64,000 nucleotides of DNA from Amycolatopsis rubida (GCF_900115345.1 NZ_FOWC01000015.1:1-64000); one strand, 5' to 3'; counted from the first letter of the stretch, positions 53,595 to 61,964 are shown. Made by a program: numbers and translations. Notes: a model not told the origin generated them from the sequence alone.

Positions 53595-55067
53595 GTGACA
53601 GCGAATACCCCGAGTGCTTCTCTCCGGCATCTGGTGGCAGGGCAGTGGCGGACCGGCTCCGGCGCGCAGCTGATCGACGTGAACCCGGCCCGCCCCGGCG
53701 AGATCGTGGCCGAGGGCTTGCTGGCCGGCGCCGGGGAGCTCGACGCGGCGGTCGGCGCGGCCCGCGAGGCGTTTCCCCGGTGGTCGGCGACCCCGCATCC
53801 GGTCCGCGGGCGGATCCTGGGCCGGGCCGCCGACCTCCTCGACCAGCGGGCGCAGGAGTGGGGGACCGAGCTGTCCCGCGAAGAAGGCAAGACCGTCGCC
53901 GAGGGCATCGGCGAGGTGCGGCGGGCCGCGGAGATCTTGCGCTTCTCCGGCTCCGAGGGCCTGCGGCCGGTCGGCGAGGTCTTCGCTTCGCCGCGGGAAG
54001 GCGAGCAGATCCAGGTGCTGCACAAGCCGGTCGGGGTGTTCGCGGTCGTCACGCCGTTCAATTTCCCGATCGCGATCCCGGCGTGGAAAATCGCCCCGGC
54101 GCTGAGCTACGGCAACACCGTGGTGTGGAAGCCGGCCAGCGTCGTTCCGCTGCTCGCGATCCGGCTCGCCGAGGCGCTCGTGACGGCCGGGCTGCCGGAT
54201 GGCGTGCTCAACCTGCTGCTCACCACCGGCGACCTGGGCGGCAGGCTGGTGGATCACCCCGGCATCGATGCCGTCACCTTCACCGGCTCGACCGAAGTCG
54301 GCACCCGGCTGATCGAGATCTGCGGCCGCCGCGCGCGCCCGATCCAGACGGAAATGGGCGGCAAGAACGCCGCCGCGGTCCTGGCCGACGCCGATCTCGA
54401 CCTCGCCGCCGCGGAGGTGATGGCCGGTGCCTTCCGGTCGGCGGGACAGAAGTGCACGGCGACTTCGCGCCTCGTGGTCGCCGACGCGGTGGCCGGCGAA
54501 TTCCTCGCGATGCTCGCCGACCGCACCGCAGCGCTGAACGTGGGGGACCCGCTGTCGCCGGAAATCCAGATGGGGCCGGTGGTCACGGCGAGCGCCCGGG
54601 ACCGGATCCAGGCCGCGCTCGATGCCACCGAGCGGGATCCGGTCCGGGTGCTCACCGGCGGGTATCGCTATCCGGACGAATTCCGCCAGGCCGGAGCCTT
54701 CCTGCCGCCGACGATCGTCGAGCTGGAGGGCGAAAGCGAGTTGTGGCACGAAGAACTGTTCGGCCCGGTGCTGGCGGTGCGGCGGGTCCGCGACGACCAG
54801 GCCGCGCTCGATCTGGTCAACGAGAGCCCGTTCGGGCTGTCCGCGGCGGTGTTCACCGACAACCTGCGGGCCGTTCGCGCGGCGGTGGAACAGCTGGACG
54901 TCGGGGTGCTGCACATCAACTCCGAAACCGCCGGAGCAGACCCGCACGTGCCCTTCGGCGGGACCAAGCAGAGCGCGTTCGGCCCCAAAGAACAGGGCCG
55001 CGCGGCGCGGGAGTTCTTCACCACGACCACCACCGTGTACCTCCGGGGGTCGAGCGCCCGGCCGTGA
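53595..55067 (+). CDS. Aldehyde dehydrogenase, succinate/oxoglutarate-semialdehyde type
   Basis: A 490-residue ALDH. Glu253 (EMGGKN) and Cys287 (GQKCTATSRLVV) are the catalytic pair. VVTPFNFPIAIPAWKIAPAL, VWKPASVVP and FTGSTEVGTRL are typical of 2-oxoglutarate-semialdehyde and related ALDHs. AGGAAGG precedes the GTG start. Divergence from the gabT-like gene across 176 bp supports a role in oxidising the semialdehyde that the aminotransferase makes, feeding succinate or oxoglutarate to the TCA cycle. Confidence 0.87.
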   Translation: MTANTPSASLRHLVAGQWRTGSGAQLIDVNPARPGEIVAEGLLAGAGELDAAVGAAREAFPRWSATPHPVRGRILGRAADLLDQRAQEWGTELSREEGKTVAEGIGEVRRAAEILRFSGSEGLRPVGEVFASPREGEQIQVLHKPVGVFAVVTPFNFPIAIPAWKIAPALSYGNTVVWKPASVVPLLAIRLAEALVTAGLPDGVLNLLLTTGDLGGRLVDHPGIDAVTFTGSTEVGTRLIEICGRRARPIQTEMGGKNAAAVLADADLDLAAAEVMAGAFRSAGQKCTATSRLVVADAVAGEFLAMLADRTAALNVGDPLSPEIQMGPVVTASARDRIQAALDATERDPVRVLTGGYRYPDEFRQAGAFLPPTIVELEGESELWHEELFGPVLAVRRVRDDQAALDLVNESPFGLSAAVFTDNLRAVRAAVEQLDVGVLHINSETAGADPHVPFGGTKQSAFGPKEQGRAAREFFTTTTTVYLRGSSARP

Positions 55068-55070
55068 CGG

Positions 55071-55958
55071 TCATTCCGGAGCATGCCCGGCGAGCAGCCC
55101 GGGCACCAGGCCCAGCGCGGCATGGTCGTGCTCGCCGAGCCCGGCGGACATCGCGCCCGCGAGGAACTGAGCGGCGAGCGCGGTGAGGGGAACTGGCGCG
55201 TTGCATTCTTCGGCGACCCCGAGTGCGATGCGAATGTCCTTGTGCTGCAGCCGGATGCGAAAGCCCGGAGCGAATTCGCGGGCGAGCATGCGCTCGGCTT
55301 TCCGGTCGAGTACGGCACTCTGCGCCAACCCGCCCCGCAATGCCGAGAGCGCCGCCGCCGTGTCCACCGAGGATCCCGACAGCAGTTGCAGCGCCTCGCC
55401 GAGCACGAGAAGGTGACCGGCGACCATCACCTGGTTCGCTGCCTTCACCAGCTGCCCGGCACCCGGCGGGCCGACGTGGGTGACCGTGCCCGCCACCGCG
55501 TCCAGATACGGCCGCGCCCGCCGCACCGCCTCGGCGCTCCCGCCGACCATGGCCGAAAGCGTGCCGGTGCGGGCGCCTTCCTCGCCGCCGCTGACAGGTG
55601 CGTCAACGGTCAGAAGTCCCCTTTCGGCCGCGAGGGCATCGGTGCGGCGGGCCGTCGCGGGGCTGACTGTGCTGCAATCGATGAGCAGCGTGCCGGGCCG
55701 CGCCGACCGGACGATCCCGTCCGGGCCGAGCACGGCTTCCTCGACGGCGGCGTCGTCGGAAAGCATCGCGAAGACCACAGTGCACTCGGCGGCGAGTTCG
55801 CCGATCGATCCGGCGAGTTCGCCGCCGCTCGCACTGAACTCGTCGCGGCCGCGGGACGATCGATTGAACCCGCGGACGGAATGGCCGGCCCGCCGCAGAT
55901 TCAGCGCCATCGGCAGTCCCATCACGCCGAGTCCGGCGAATCCGATCTGGTCGCTCAA
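55071..55958 (-). CDS. 3-hydroxyisobutyrate dehydrogenase-family oxidoreductase
   Basis: A 295-residue beta-hydroxyacid dehydrogenase. The N-terminal GFAGLGVMGLPMALNLRRAG binds NAD(P). LTVDAPVSGGEEGARTGTLS holds the substrate-binding motif, and GAGQLVKAANQVMVAG carries the catalytic Lys. It is related to the protein at 38075-39025, but the two are not close copies. It is the last gene of the minus-strand operon that begins with the ferredoxin reductase under LacI operator F, and it ends only 3 bases from the convergent ALDH gene. Confidence 0.88.
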   Translation of the reverse strand: MSDQIGFAGLGVMGLPMALNLRRAGHSVRGFNRSSRGRDEFSASGGELAGSIGELAAECTVVFAMLSDDAAVEEAVLGPDGIVRSARPGTLLIDCSTVSPATARRTDALAAERGLLTVDAPVSGGEEGARTGTLSAMVGGSAEAVRRARPYLDAVAGTVTHVGPPGAGQLVKAANQVMVAGHLLVLGEALQLLSGSSVDTAAALSALRGGLAQSAVLDRKAERMLAREFAPGFRIRLQHKDIRIALGVAEECNAPVPLTALAAQFLAGAMSAGLGEHDHAALGLVPGLLAGHAPE

Positions 55959-55989
55959 GGGTTTTCTCCTGTTCTCGCGGGGTGGCAGG

Positions 55990-57012
55990 TCAATAGCCTG
56001 CGTCCGGGTCGACGACGTTCAGCAGGCTTTCGCCGTCGACGAACCGGCGCAGGTTGTCGGCGAACGCCTTGATCTGATTGTCGCCGAGACGGTGTGAGGA
56101 ATGGCTGTCGTGTGGCAGGAGCCGGACGGTGGGCAGGCTCCAATACGGGTGGTCGCCCGGTAAGGGTTCCAGCTCGAATGCGTCGAGAAGGGCGCCGGAG
56201 AGAGCGTTCCTGCGCAGGGCGTCAACGAGGGCGTCGTCGTCCACGATCGGCCCGCGGGCGATGTTGAGCAGATACGCCGACGGGTCGAGCTGCGCCAGTG
56301 CGGCCGCGTCCACCATTCCCCGGGTCGCCTCGGTCAGCGGGCAGGCCACGACCACGTATCGCGCTCCGCGCAAGGCTTCGTGGAGGTGGGACTGCGGGAA
56401 GACTGTCCCGAAACCGTCGAGTTTCCGGGCATTCCTGGCCACGCCGACGACCAGCATGCCGAAGGCGTTGCAGAGCCGGGCGATCTCGGCGCCGATGTGC
56501 CCGACGCCGAGCACGCAGACCGTGGTCGCCCCCAGCTCACGGCAATCGAGTGCCTCCCACGCGCGGCGGTGTTGATTGTCCCGCCGGGTGTCGAACCGCT
56601 TGGCGTGGGCCAGGATTCCCGCCAGGACCACCTCGGCGACGGCCTTCGCGTGGACCCCTGAAGCGCTGGTGAGCGGGACACCGCCGGGAACCAGCGGCAG
56701 CAGGTGCTCGACTCCGGCCGAGCAGCTCTGGATCCACCGCAGCTCCCCGGTGATGATGCCGTCGAGCGCCGAGCGGGGGATCAGCCCGGGCAGCGACGCG
56801 TACTCGGCCGAAATGCCGCTGGTCTCCAGCAGTACCACGTTCGGCTTGCGCCGGGGCCGCACACCGTCGCTCAGTTCGCGCGCGGAAAGGTGTTCGAGCC
56901 GGACCCCGGGAAGGGATTCGAGGACGGTTTCGTGCGCGTCGGTCAGCCAGCGCCCGCACGGGTCGGCCACTTGGAGGCCGAACGGGGTGCCGGCGACGAG
57001 GACGTCGGGCAT
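55990..57012 (-). CDS. D-2-hydroxyacid dehydrogenase-family protein
   Basis: A 340-residue paralogue of the protein at 42682-43764. The cofactor motif is VCVLGVGHIGAEIARLCNAF. The catalytic set is Arg (NIARGPIVDDDAL), Glu (DAFELEPLPGD) and His (LPHDSHSSH). Both paralogues begin with a VLVAG strand and end in AGY. It lies 31 bases after the HIBADH-type start and 22 before the ferredoxin-reductase stop. Two members of one family in one regulon suggest two hydroxy- or oxo-acid intermediates, or two stereoisomers. Confidence 0.87.
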   Translation of the reverse strand: MPDVLVAGTPFGLQVADPCGRWLTDAHETVLESLPGVRLEHLSARELSDGVRPRRKPNVVLLETSGISAEYASLPGLIPRSALDGIITGELRWIQSCSAGVEHLLPLVPGGVPLTSASGVHAKAVAEVVLAGILAHAKRFDTRRDNQHRRAWEALDCRELGATTVCVLGVGHIGAEIARLCNAFGMLVVGVARNARKLDGFGTVFPQSHLHEALRGARYVVVACPLTEATRGMVDAAALAQLDPSAYLLNIARGPIVDDDALVDALRRNALSGALLDAFELEPLPGDHPYWSLPTVRLLPHDSHSSHRLGDNQIKAFADNLRRFVDGESLLNVVDPDAGY

Positions 57013-57034
57013 GAGAAGGCTCCTTGCGGCTGGG

Positions 57035-58192
57035 TCATCCGGCGGCGGGCTGCCGCCGGTGTTCGAGGATGGGCCGGGGGTCGTTGACCGACAGCACGCC
57101 GATCTCGCGGCCGGTGCGGTCGAGGTAGCGGACGGTCAGGGAATCCGCGCCTCGCTGGCCGCTCACCCCGTGGCCGGTGGTGGTGCCGGCGAACTGCAGG
57201 TGGCAGCCGAAGTGGTCGGACCAGAAGTAGGGAATGCCGTCCAGGACCTGCTTTTCGCTCCCCGCGATGTTCTGCGCGGCCAGCGCGGCCTGGTCGAGGG
57301 CATTCGTCCAGTGCTCGATCCGCATCGAACGCCCGTAGCGCGGGTTGAACCATCGGCATACGTCGCCCGCGGCGTACACGTGGGGCGCGGCCTGGAGGCC
57401 TGCGTCGCAGTGGATTCCGTCGTCGACGGTCAGCCCGCTCCCGGCCAGCCAGCCGGTGCACGGTTCGGCGCCGACTGCCTCGACGACGAGGTCGGCAGTC
57501 AGGACCGCGCCCGTCTCCAGCTCGACGCGTGTCGTCCCGGCCGGGCCCGGGTGGTAGCTGCGCACGGAGGTATTCGACCGGAATCCGACACCCGCCGCGG
57601 CCAGCAGCACTCGCTCGAATTCGGCGAGTTCCTTGCCGAAAGCCGGATTGAGCGGCACGTCGAGATTGGTCACCACTTCGACGTCGACGCCGAGCCGGCG
57701 CAACGACGACGCGATTTCGAGGCCGAGAACTCCGGCGCCGACGATGACCGCGCTCCGAGCCCCGGCCGCGCGAGCGCGTAAGCACATCGCGTCCCGCCGC
57801 CCGCGAAGGACCTGGATGTCCACCGCGTCCCGCCCCGGCACGGGCAGCCGGCGGGGCCGCGAACCCGTGGCCACGACCAGATCGGAATACGTCAGCGTGC
57901 GTCCGGTGGCGGTGTGGACCAGGTTCCGGTCCGGCCGCAGCGCGGTGACTTCTTCGCCGAGCAGGACTTCGACACCCTCGGTGGCAGCCATTGCGGCGTA
58001 AGGAAGTTCGATGCCGGCGTCCTCGCCGAGAAGGAAGCCCTTCGAAAGCGGGGGCCGGTCGCACGGTTGCTCGGAGTCGCGCTCCAGCACGGTGATCCGG
58101 CCTTCGTACCCGGAAGCACGCAGGCTTTCCGCCACGCCGAGCCCGGCAACGCTCGCACCCACGACGACGGTGTGCGCGGAAGGGGAAGACAT
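57035..58192 (-). CDS. NAD(P)H:ferredoxin reductase of a Rieske oxygenase system
   Basis: A 385-residue FAD flavoprotein of the ferredoxin/rubredoxin-reductase type. The first Rossmann fold is VVVGASVAGLGVAESLRASG, the second VIVGAGVLGLEIASSLRRLG, and VYAAGDVCRWFNP is the FAD-binding C-terminal motif. The reductase C-terminal domain has an FWSDHFGCHLQFAG segment typical of the family. It is the logical electron donor to the ferredoxin at 61752 and the Rieske oxygenase at 60551, though it is transcribed in the opposite direction under LacI operator F. Confidence 0.88.
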   Translation of the reverse strand: MSSPSAHTVVVGASVAGLGVAESLRASGYEGRITVLERDSEQPCDRPPLSKGFLLGEDAGIELPYAAMAATEGVEVLLGEEVTALRPDRNLVHTATGRTLTYSDLVVATGSRPRRLPVPGRDAVDIQVLRGRRDAMCLRARAAGARSAVIVGAGVLGLEIASSLRRLGVDVEVVTNLDVPLNPAFGKELAEFERVLLAAAGVGFRSNTSVRSYHPGPAGTTRVELETGAVLTADLVVEAVGAEPCTGWLAGSGLTVDDGIHCDAGLQAAPHVYAAGDVCRWFNPRYGRSMRIEHWTNALDQAALAAQNIAGSEKQVLDGIPYFWSDHFGCHLQFAGTTTGHGVSGQRGADSLTVRYLDRTGREIGVLSVNDPRPILEHRRQPAAG

Positions 58193-58243
58193 GTTCGCTC
58201 CGATCTGAAGGCCAGTAGCACCGGTAGCTGGTGAGACTTTAAC

Positions 58244-58261
58244 TGGTTGAGCGCTTTTGCA
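58244..58261. promoter_or_regulatory. LacI-family operator F
   Basis: TGGTTGAGCGCTTTTGCA, about 50 bp upstream of the ferredoxin-reductase start (minus strand) and about 80 bp from the AsnC start (plus strand). It could control both directions. Confidence 0.72.
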
Positions 58262-58287
58262 CCAGTGCGACTTTCGATATCAAGATC

Positions 58288-58317
58288 TTTTCTGATTTTG
58301 CTTGTCGAATCAGAAAA
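58288..58317. promoter_or_regulatory. Perfect inverted repeat, candidate AsnC-type operator
   Basis: TTTTCTGATT-N10-AATCAGAAAA has two perfect 10-bp arms in AT-rich DNA, ending 21 bases before the AsnC ATG. The place suggests autoregulation by the AsnC protein and perhaps control of the divergent reductase operon. A hairpin in the 5' leader is also possible. Confidence 0.62.
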
Positions 58318-58338
58318 CGAGGCTTACGGTTCTCCGGC

Positions 58339-58926
58339 ATGGACGAGGATCGAGAGCGGACCGGGGCTCGGGTGGTGCGCACCCGCACCGTGTGGGCCGC
58401 GGAACCGGAGCCGGCTCACCTGTCGTTCGAGCATCTGGACGAGACCGACCGCGCGATCATCCGGTTGCTCCGCGAGGACGGCCGGATGAGCAACGCGCAG
58501 ATCGCACGGGAACTCGGCACCAGCCAGCCGACGATCCGCAACCGGATCGCCCGGATGACCAAGGGCGGCCTGATGAAGGTCGCCGCGGTGCTCAACCCGT
58601 CCGCCCATGGTTATGCCTGCGACGTCGTTTTCGGCATCCGCTGCGAACCGGGCACGGCCGAGGCGATCGCGGAACGCATTTCGTCCCGGCAGTACACGCT
58701 GTACGTCGGTTTCACGAGCGGTGTCTATGACCTTCTCATCGACGTTCTGTTCCACAGCGACCGCGATCTCTACGGATTCCTGCAAAGCGAGCTCTACCCG
58801 CTGCCGGGGGTGGAATCCGTCGACGTGATGCACGTGATCAAGGCAGGCCGGGTCGATTTCGACTGGACCGTGCCGATGCGTCTGGGGGATGAGTCCTCGT
58901 CCGGTCCACCGCGGCCCGGGCCGTAA
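58339..58926 (+). CDS. Lrp/AsnC-family transcriptional regulator
   Basis: A 195-residue regulator with a helix-turn-helix at roughly 35-85 (LDETDRAIIRLLREDGRMSN, then QIARELGTSQPTIRNRIARM). A RAM-type ligand and dimer domain follows (LYVGFTSGVYDLLIDVLF). The first 30 residues are an extra, charged extension not usual in the family. The ABC importer/Rieske operon starts 30 bases downstream on the same strand. The ligand is probably an amino acid or derivative taken up by that importer. Confidence 0.9.
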   Translation: MDEDRERTGARVVRTRTVWAAEPEPAHLSFEHLDETDRAIIRLLREDGRMSNAQIARELGTSQPTIRNRIARMTKGGLMKVAAVLNPSAHGYACDVVFGIRCEPGTAEAIAERISSRQYTLYVGFTSGVYDLLIDVLFHSDRDLYGFLQSELYPLPGVESVDVMHVIKAGRVDFDWTVPMRLGDESSSGPPRPGP

Positions 58927-58955
58927 CACACCACACAGATTGGTGAGGGTGGCAG

Positions 58956-60536
58956 ATGCTGAACGACATCCTCGGGTACGCGACCTTGCCCTACTTCCTG
59001 GAAGGCATTCTGGTAGCCCTGCGCATCGCAGGCGCGACCTTGGTTCTTTCCCTCCTGCTGGGACTCGCGCTGGCGCTGGCGCACAACGGGAAAATCCGTT
59101 TCCTGCGCTGGCTGGTCGGTGGTTATCTCTGGGTCATCCGGAGAACGCCGGTGCTGCTCCAGCTCATTTTCTGGTATAACGCCCTGCCCGCGATCGGGCT
59201 CCGGCTCGGCGGTGAGCTCACCGCGATCTGGTCACTGACCATCGCCTTCGCCGCCTTCGTGTGCGAGCTTTCGCGCGGCGGGCTGATGGCGGTGAAGCAA
59301 GGACAGCTCGACGCCGGCGCCGCGCTGGGCATGTCCCCGGCCACGGTGTTCCGGCTGGTTCGCGGCCCGCAGGCGTTGCGCGTCGTCCTCCCCGGCTTGT
59401 GCACACTGGCGACCTACCTGGTCAAGGAAACTTCGCTGGCGTCGGTGATCGCGGTCGACGAGCTCACCTTGCGGGCGCAGCAAGAGGTGTCGCGGACGTT
59501 CCAGTTCGTCGCGGTTTTCGGTGGGGCGGCAGCGATTTACATCGTGGTCAACACGGTGATCGCGTTCGTGCAGCGGGCGTTGGAGAAGAAGCTCGACTAC
59601 ACCCGGCGCAAGCCGCCGCGTGACCTGCCGAGCGCGCCGGGCGATCAGCCACCGGCCGCGGAGGCCAAACGGCTGCTCGACGAGGTCGTCCTCAGCGAAG
59701 CACCGCCGGGCCGGCCCCACGTTGTTTCGGCGCGGGGAGTGGTGAAACAGTTCGGTGATCACGTCGTGCTGAACGGCGTCGATCTGGATGTCCGCCACGG
59801 TGAGGTGGTGTGCGTCATCGGCCCGAGCGGTTCGGGGAAGACCACGCTGCTGCGCTGCCTCAACAACCTCGAACCGGTCACCAGCGGCGTGATCGAGGTC
59901 AACGGGGTCGAGCTGGGCACCCGGACCGATCGGTCCGGCGCCCGGACGGTGATCACGAGCGAACGCCGGCGGGTGCGCGATCGCGCCCGCGCCCGGGTCG
60001 GCATGGTCTTCCAGCAGTTCAACCTGTTCGAGAACCTGACCGTGGGCAAGAACCTGGCGGCGGCGCCGGTCCGGACCCAGAAACGGGACCCGGAAGAGGT
60101 CCGGCGCGTCGCCGGCCGGTTGCTGTCGGCCGTCGGGCTGGCCGGCTACGGCAACGCCTATCCGCACCAGCTCTCCGGCGGGCAGCAGCAGCGGGTCGCG
60201 ATCTGCCGGGCGCTCGCCGCCCAGCCGAGCGTGCTGCTGTTCGACGAACCCACCTCGGCCCTCGACCCGGAGAAGGTCGGGGAGGTCCTGCAGATCATGC
60301 AGGAACTCGGCGAGCTCGGCATGACGATGATCGTGTCGACCCACGAGATGTCGTTCGCTCGCCGCTGCGCGACTCGCGTCGTCTTCATGGACGGCGGAAA
60401 CATCGTCGAGTCGGGAACTCCCCAGCAGATATTGGAAAACCCGCGAGAACCCCGTACCCGCCAGTTCTTGCGAACGGTGCTCGGCGACGGCGTGCTGGCA
60501 GTCGCGAGCGTGCCCGCCGAAGGTGACGAAAAGTAG
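58956..60536 (+). CDS. Amino-acid-type ABC importer, permease fused to ATPase
   Basis: A 526-residue fusion. Residues 1-215 are a HisM/GlnP-type permease (ALRIAGATLVLSLLLGLALA, LWVIRRTPVLLQLIFWYNAL, GAALGMSPATVFRLVRGPQA). After a linker, residues 255-515 are a polar-amino-acid ATPase with Walker A GPSGSGKT at 289-296, the signature LSGGQQQRVAICRALA near 406 and LLFDEPTSALDP. The substrate-binding protein is encoded at 61961, after two redox genes. Uptake of an amino acid, betaine or related zwitterion is likely. Its position before the Rieske gene links import with oxidation. Confidence 0.9.
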   Translation: MLNDILGYATLPYFLEGILVALRIAGATLVLSLLLGLALALAHNGKIRFLRWLVGGYLWVIRRTPVLLQLIFWYNALPAIGLRLGGELTAIWSLTIAFAAFVCELSRGGLMAVKQGQLDAGAALGMSPATVFRLVRGPQALRVVLPGLCTLATYLVKETSLASVIAVDELTLRAQQEVSRTFQFVAVFGGAAAIYIVVNTVIAFVQRALEKKLDYTRRKPPRDLPSAPGDQPPAAEAKRLLDEVVLSEAPPGRPHVVSARGVVKQFGDHVVLNGVDLDVRHGEVVCVIGPSGSGKTTLLRCLNNLEPVTSGVIEVNGVELGTRTDRSGARTVITSERRRVRDRARARVGMVFQQFNLFENLTVGKNLAAAPVRTQKRDPEEVRRVAGRLLSAVGLAGYGNAYPHQLSGGQQQRVAICRALAAQPSVLLFDEPTSALDPEKVGEVLQIMQELGELGMTMIVSTHEMSFARRCATRVVFMDGGNIVESGTPQQILENPREPRTRQFLRTVLGDGVLAVASVPAEGDEK

Positions 60537-60550
60537 TCAGGAGAGACGAG

Positions 60551-61744
60551 ATGCACGACCTTGAGGAATTCGCGAAGTCCACCGTCGAGCCGGCTGAGGC
60601 GTTGACGCTGCCCCCGCGGTACTACGTCGACCCGGCGATCTTCGAATACGAGCGCGAGCACATCTTCGAAAAGGAATGGCTTTGCGTGGGGCGCACCGAA
60701 CAGTTGCGCAATGCTGGCGATTACTTCACCGTGACGCTTTTCGGCGAGCCGATGGTGCTCGTCCGGGGCGCCGACATGGAGATCCGCGCGCTGTCGTCGG
60801 TGTGCCGCCATCGGGGAATGCTGATCACCACGCCGGGCGACGGCGCGGACGGCGACTGGAACGACCTCGACGAGAGCAGCGGCAACTGCGGCAAGGCGTT
60901 CAAGTGCCCGTATCACTTCTGGCAGTACGGGCACGACGGGCAGCTCGTACAGGCTCCGGACATGGATCGCACCCCGGGCTTCGACCCGTCGGCGATCCGG
61001 CTCCCGTCGTTCCGCTGCGAAATCTGGCTCGGGTTCATTTTCGTCAACCTCGACGACAATGCCGCACCGTTGGCGCCGCGGCTGGAAAAAGCCGCCGCAC
61101 TGGTCAAGAACTGGGATTTCGAGAACTTGGTGTCCGCGCCGCCGCTCGATCTGCCGGGAATGCCGTGGAACTGGAAGATCCTGCACGAGAATTCGGCCGA
61201 AGGTTACCACGTCGACCGGCTGCACGGTCCGGCGCACTACGTGGAGCCCTCGGCCGGGGTCGAGGTGCACGAGCATGAAAAGGGCGACGCCGCCATCACG
61301 TTCGGCATGCGCGCGATCCACCCCGATTTCGCGCTGAACCCGACCGGCAAGCCGTTTTTCCCCGTCCTGGAGAGTCTCACCGAGGAAGAGCGGACCGTGT
61401 CGTTGTGGGTGCTCATCCCGCCCACGTTGCTGATCGGCACCAACAGCGATTCGGCGTTCTACCGGATCATGCGCCCGGAAGCGGTCGACCGCACCGGCAT
61501 CCACCAGTCCTACCTCACCCCGCCCGATTATCAAGCCAACCCGCTCTATGACGACCTGCTCGCGATGTCCGGTGATTTCCATGCCGCGTTGAACCGGCAG
61601 GACTGGATGGCCGACGCCGCCATCCAGCGCGGGATGGGCTCGCGGCATTCGGCCCGCAGCCGGATTTCCTGGCAGGAGGGGCCACTGGTCCAGCTCTACT
61701 CCTGGCTCCAGGCGCGCTATCTGCCCGAGGCCGGCGGGAAGTGA
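60551..61744 (+). CDS. Rieske non-heme iron oxygenase, alpha subunit
   Basis: A 397-residue oxygenase. The Rieske cluster ligands are Cys85/His87 (VCRHRG) and Cys119/His122 (CPYHFW). The spacing of 31 residues between His87 and Cys119 is longer than the usual 15-17. The mononuclear iron site is His220 and His225 (GYHVDRLHG) with Asp351 (NRQDWM). No beta subunit is encoded nearby, as in the homotrimeric enzymes that demethylate or hydroxylate betaines, choline-like compounds and N-methyl heterocycles. Ferredoxin (61752) and reductase (57035) complete a three-component system. The gene lies between importer genes. Confidence 0.9.
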   Translation: MHDLEEFAKSTVEPAEALTLPPRYYVDPAIFEYEREHIFEKEWLCVGRTEQLRNAGDYFTVTLFGEPMVLVRGADMEIRALSSVCRHRGMLITTPGDGADGDWNDLDESSGNCGKAFKCPYHFWQYGHDGQLVQAPDMDRTPGFDPSAIRLPSFRCEIWLGFIFVNLDDNAAPLAPRLEKAAALVKNWDFENLVSAPPLDLPGMPWNWKILHENSAEGYHVDRLHGPAHYVEPSAGVEVHEHEKGDAAITFGMRAIHPDFALNPTGKPFFPVLESLTEEERTVSLWVLIPPTLLIGTNSDSAFYRIMRPEAVDRTGIHQSYLTPPDYQANPLYDDLLAMSGDFHAALNRQDWMADAAIQRGMGSRHSARSRISWQEGPLVQLYSWLQARYLPEAGGK

Positions 61745-61751
61745 GGCGCGC

Positions 61752-61964
61752 ATGTACGAGATCCGGGTCGATGAAGAGAAATGCTGCGCGTACGGCAATT
61801 GTGTCGTCGCCGCACCCGATGTGTTCGCTTTGGGCGAGACGGACAAGGTGATCGTGCTCCAGCCGGAGTTCCCGTCGGTGCCGCCACACGTCTACCGCGC
61901 AGTCCGTTCCTGCCCCGCTTACGCGCTGACGGTCGGCCGAGCCGAGACAACCGAGGAAAGGTGA
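61752..61964 (+). CDS. Small [3Fe-4S]-type ferredoxin
   Basis: A 70-residue ferredoxin of the type that serves actinobacterial P450s and oxygenases. The cluster Cys residues are Cys11 (or Cys12), Cys17 (KCCAYGNCVVAAPDVF) and Cys54 (VRSCPAYAL); the residue in the fourth ligand position is not Cys, which favours a 3Fe-4S cluster. It lies 7 bases after the Rieske gene and most likely carries electrons to it. The stop overlaps the binding-protein start as GTGA. Confidence 0.88.
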   Translation: MYEIRVDEEKCCAYGNCVVAAPDVFALGETDKVIVLQPEFPSVPPHVYRAVRSCPAYALTVGRAETTEER

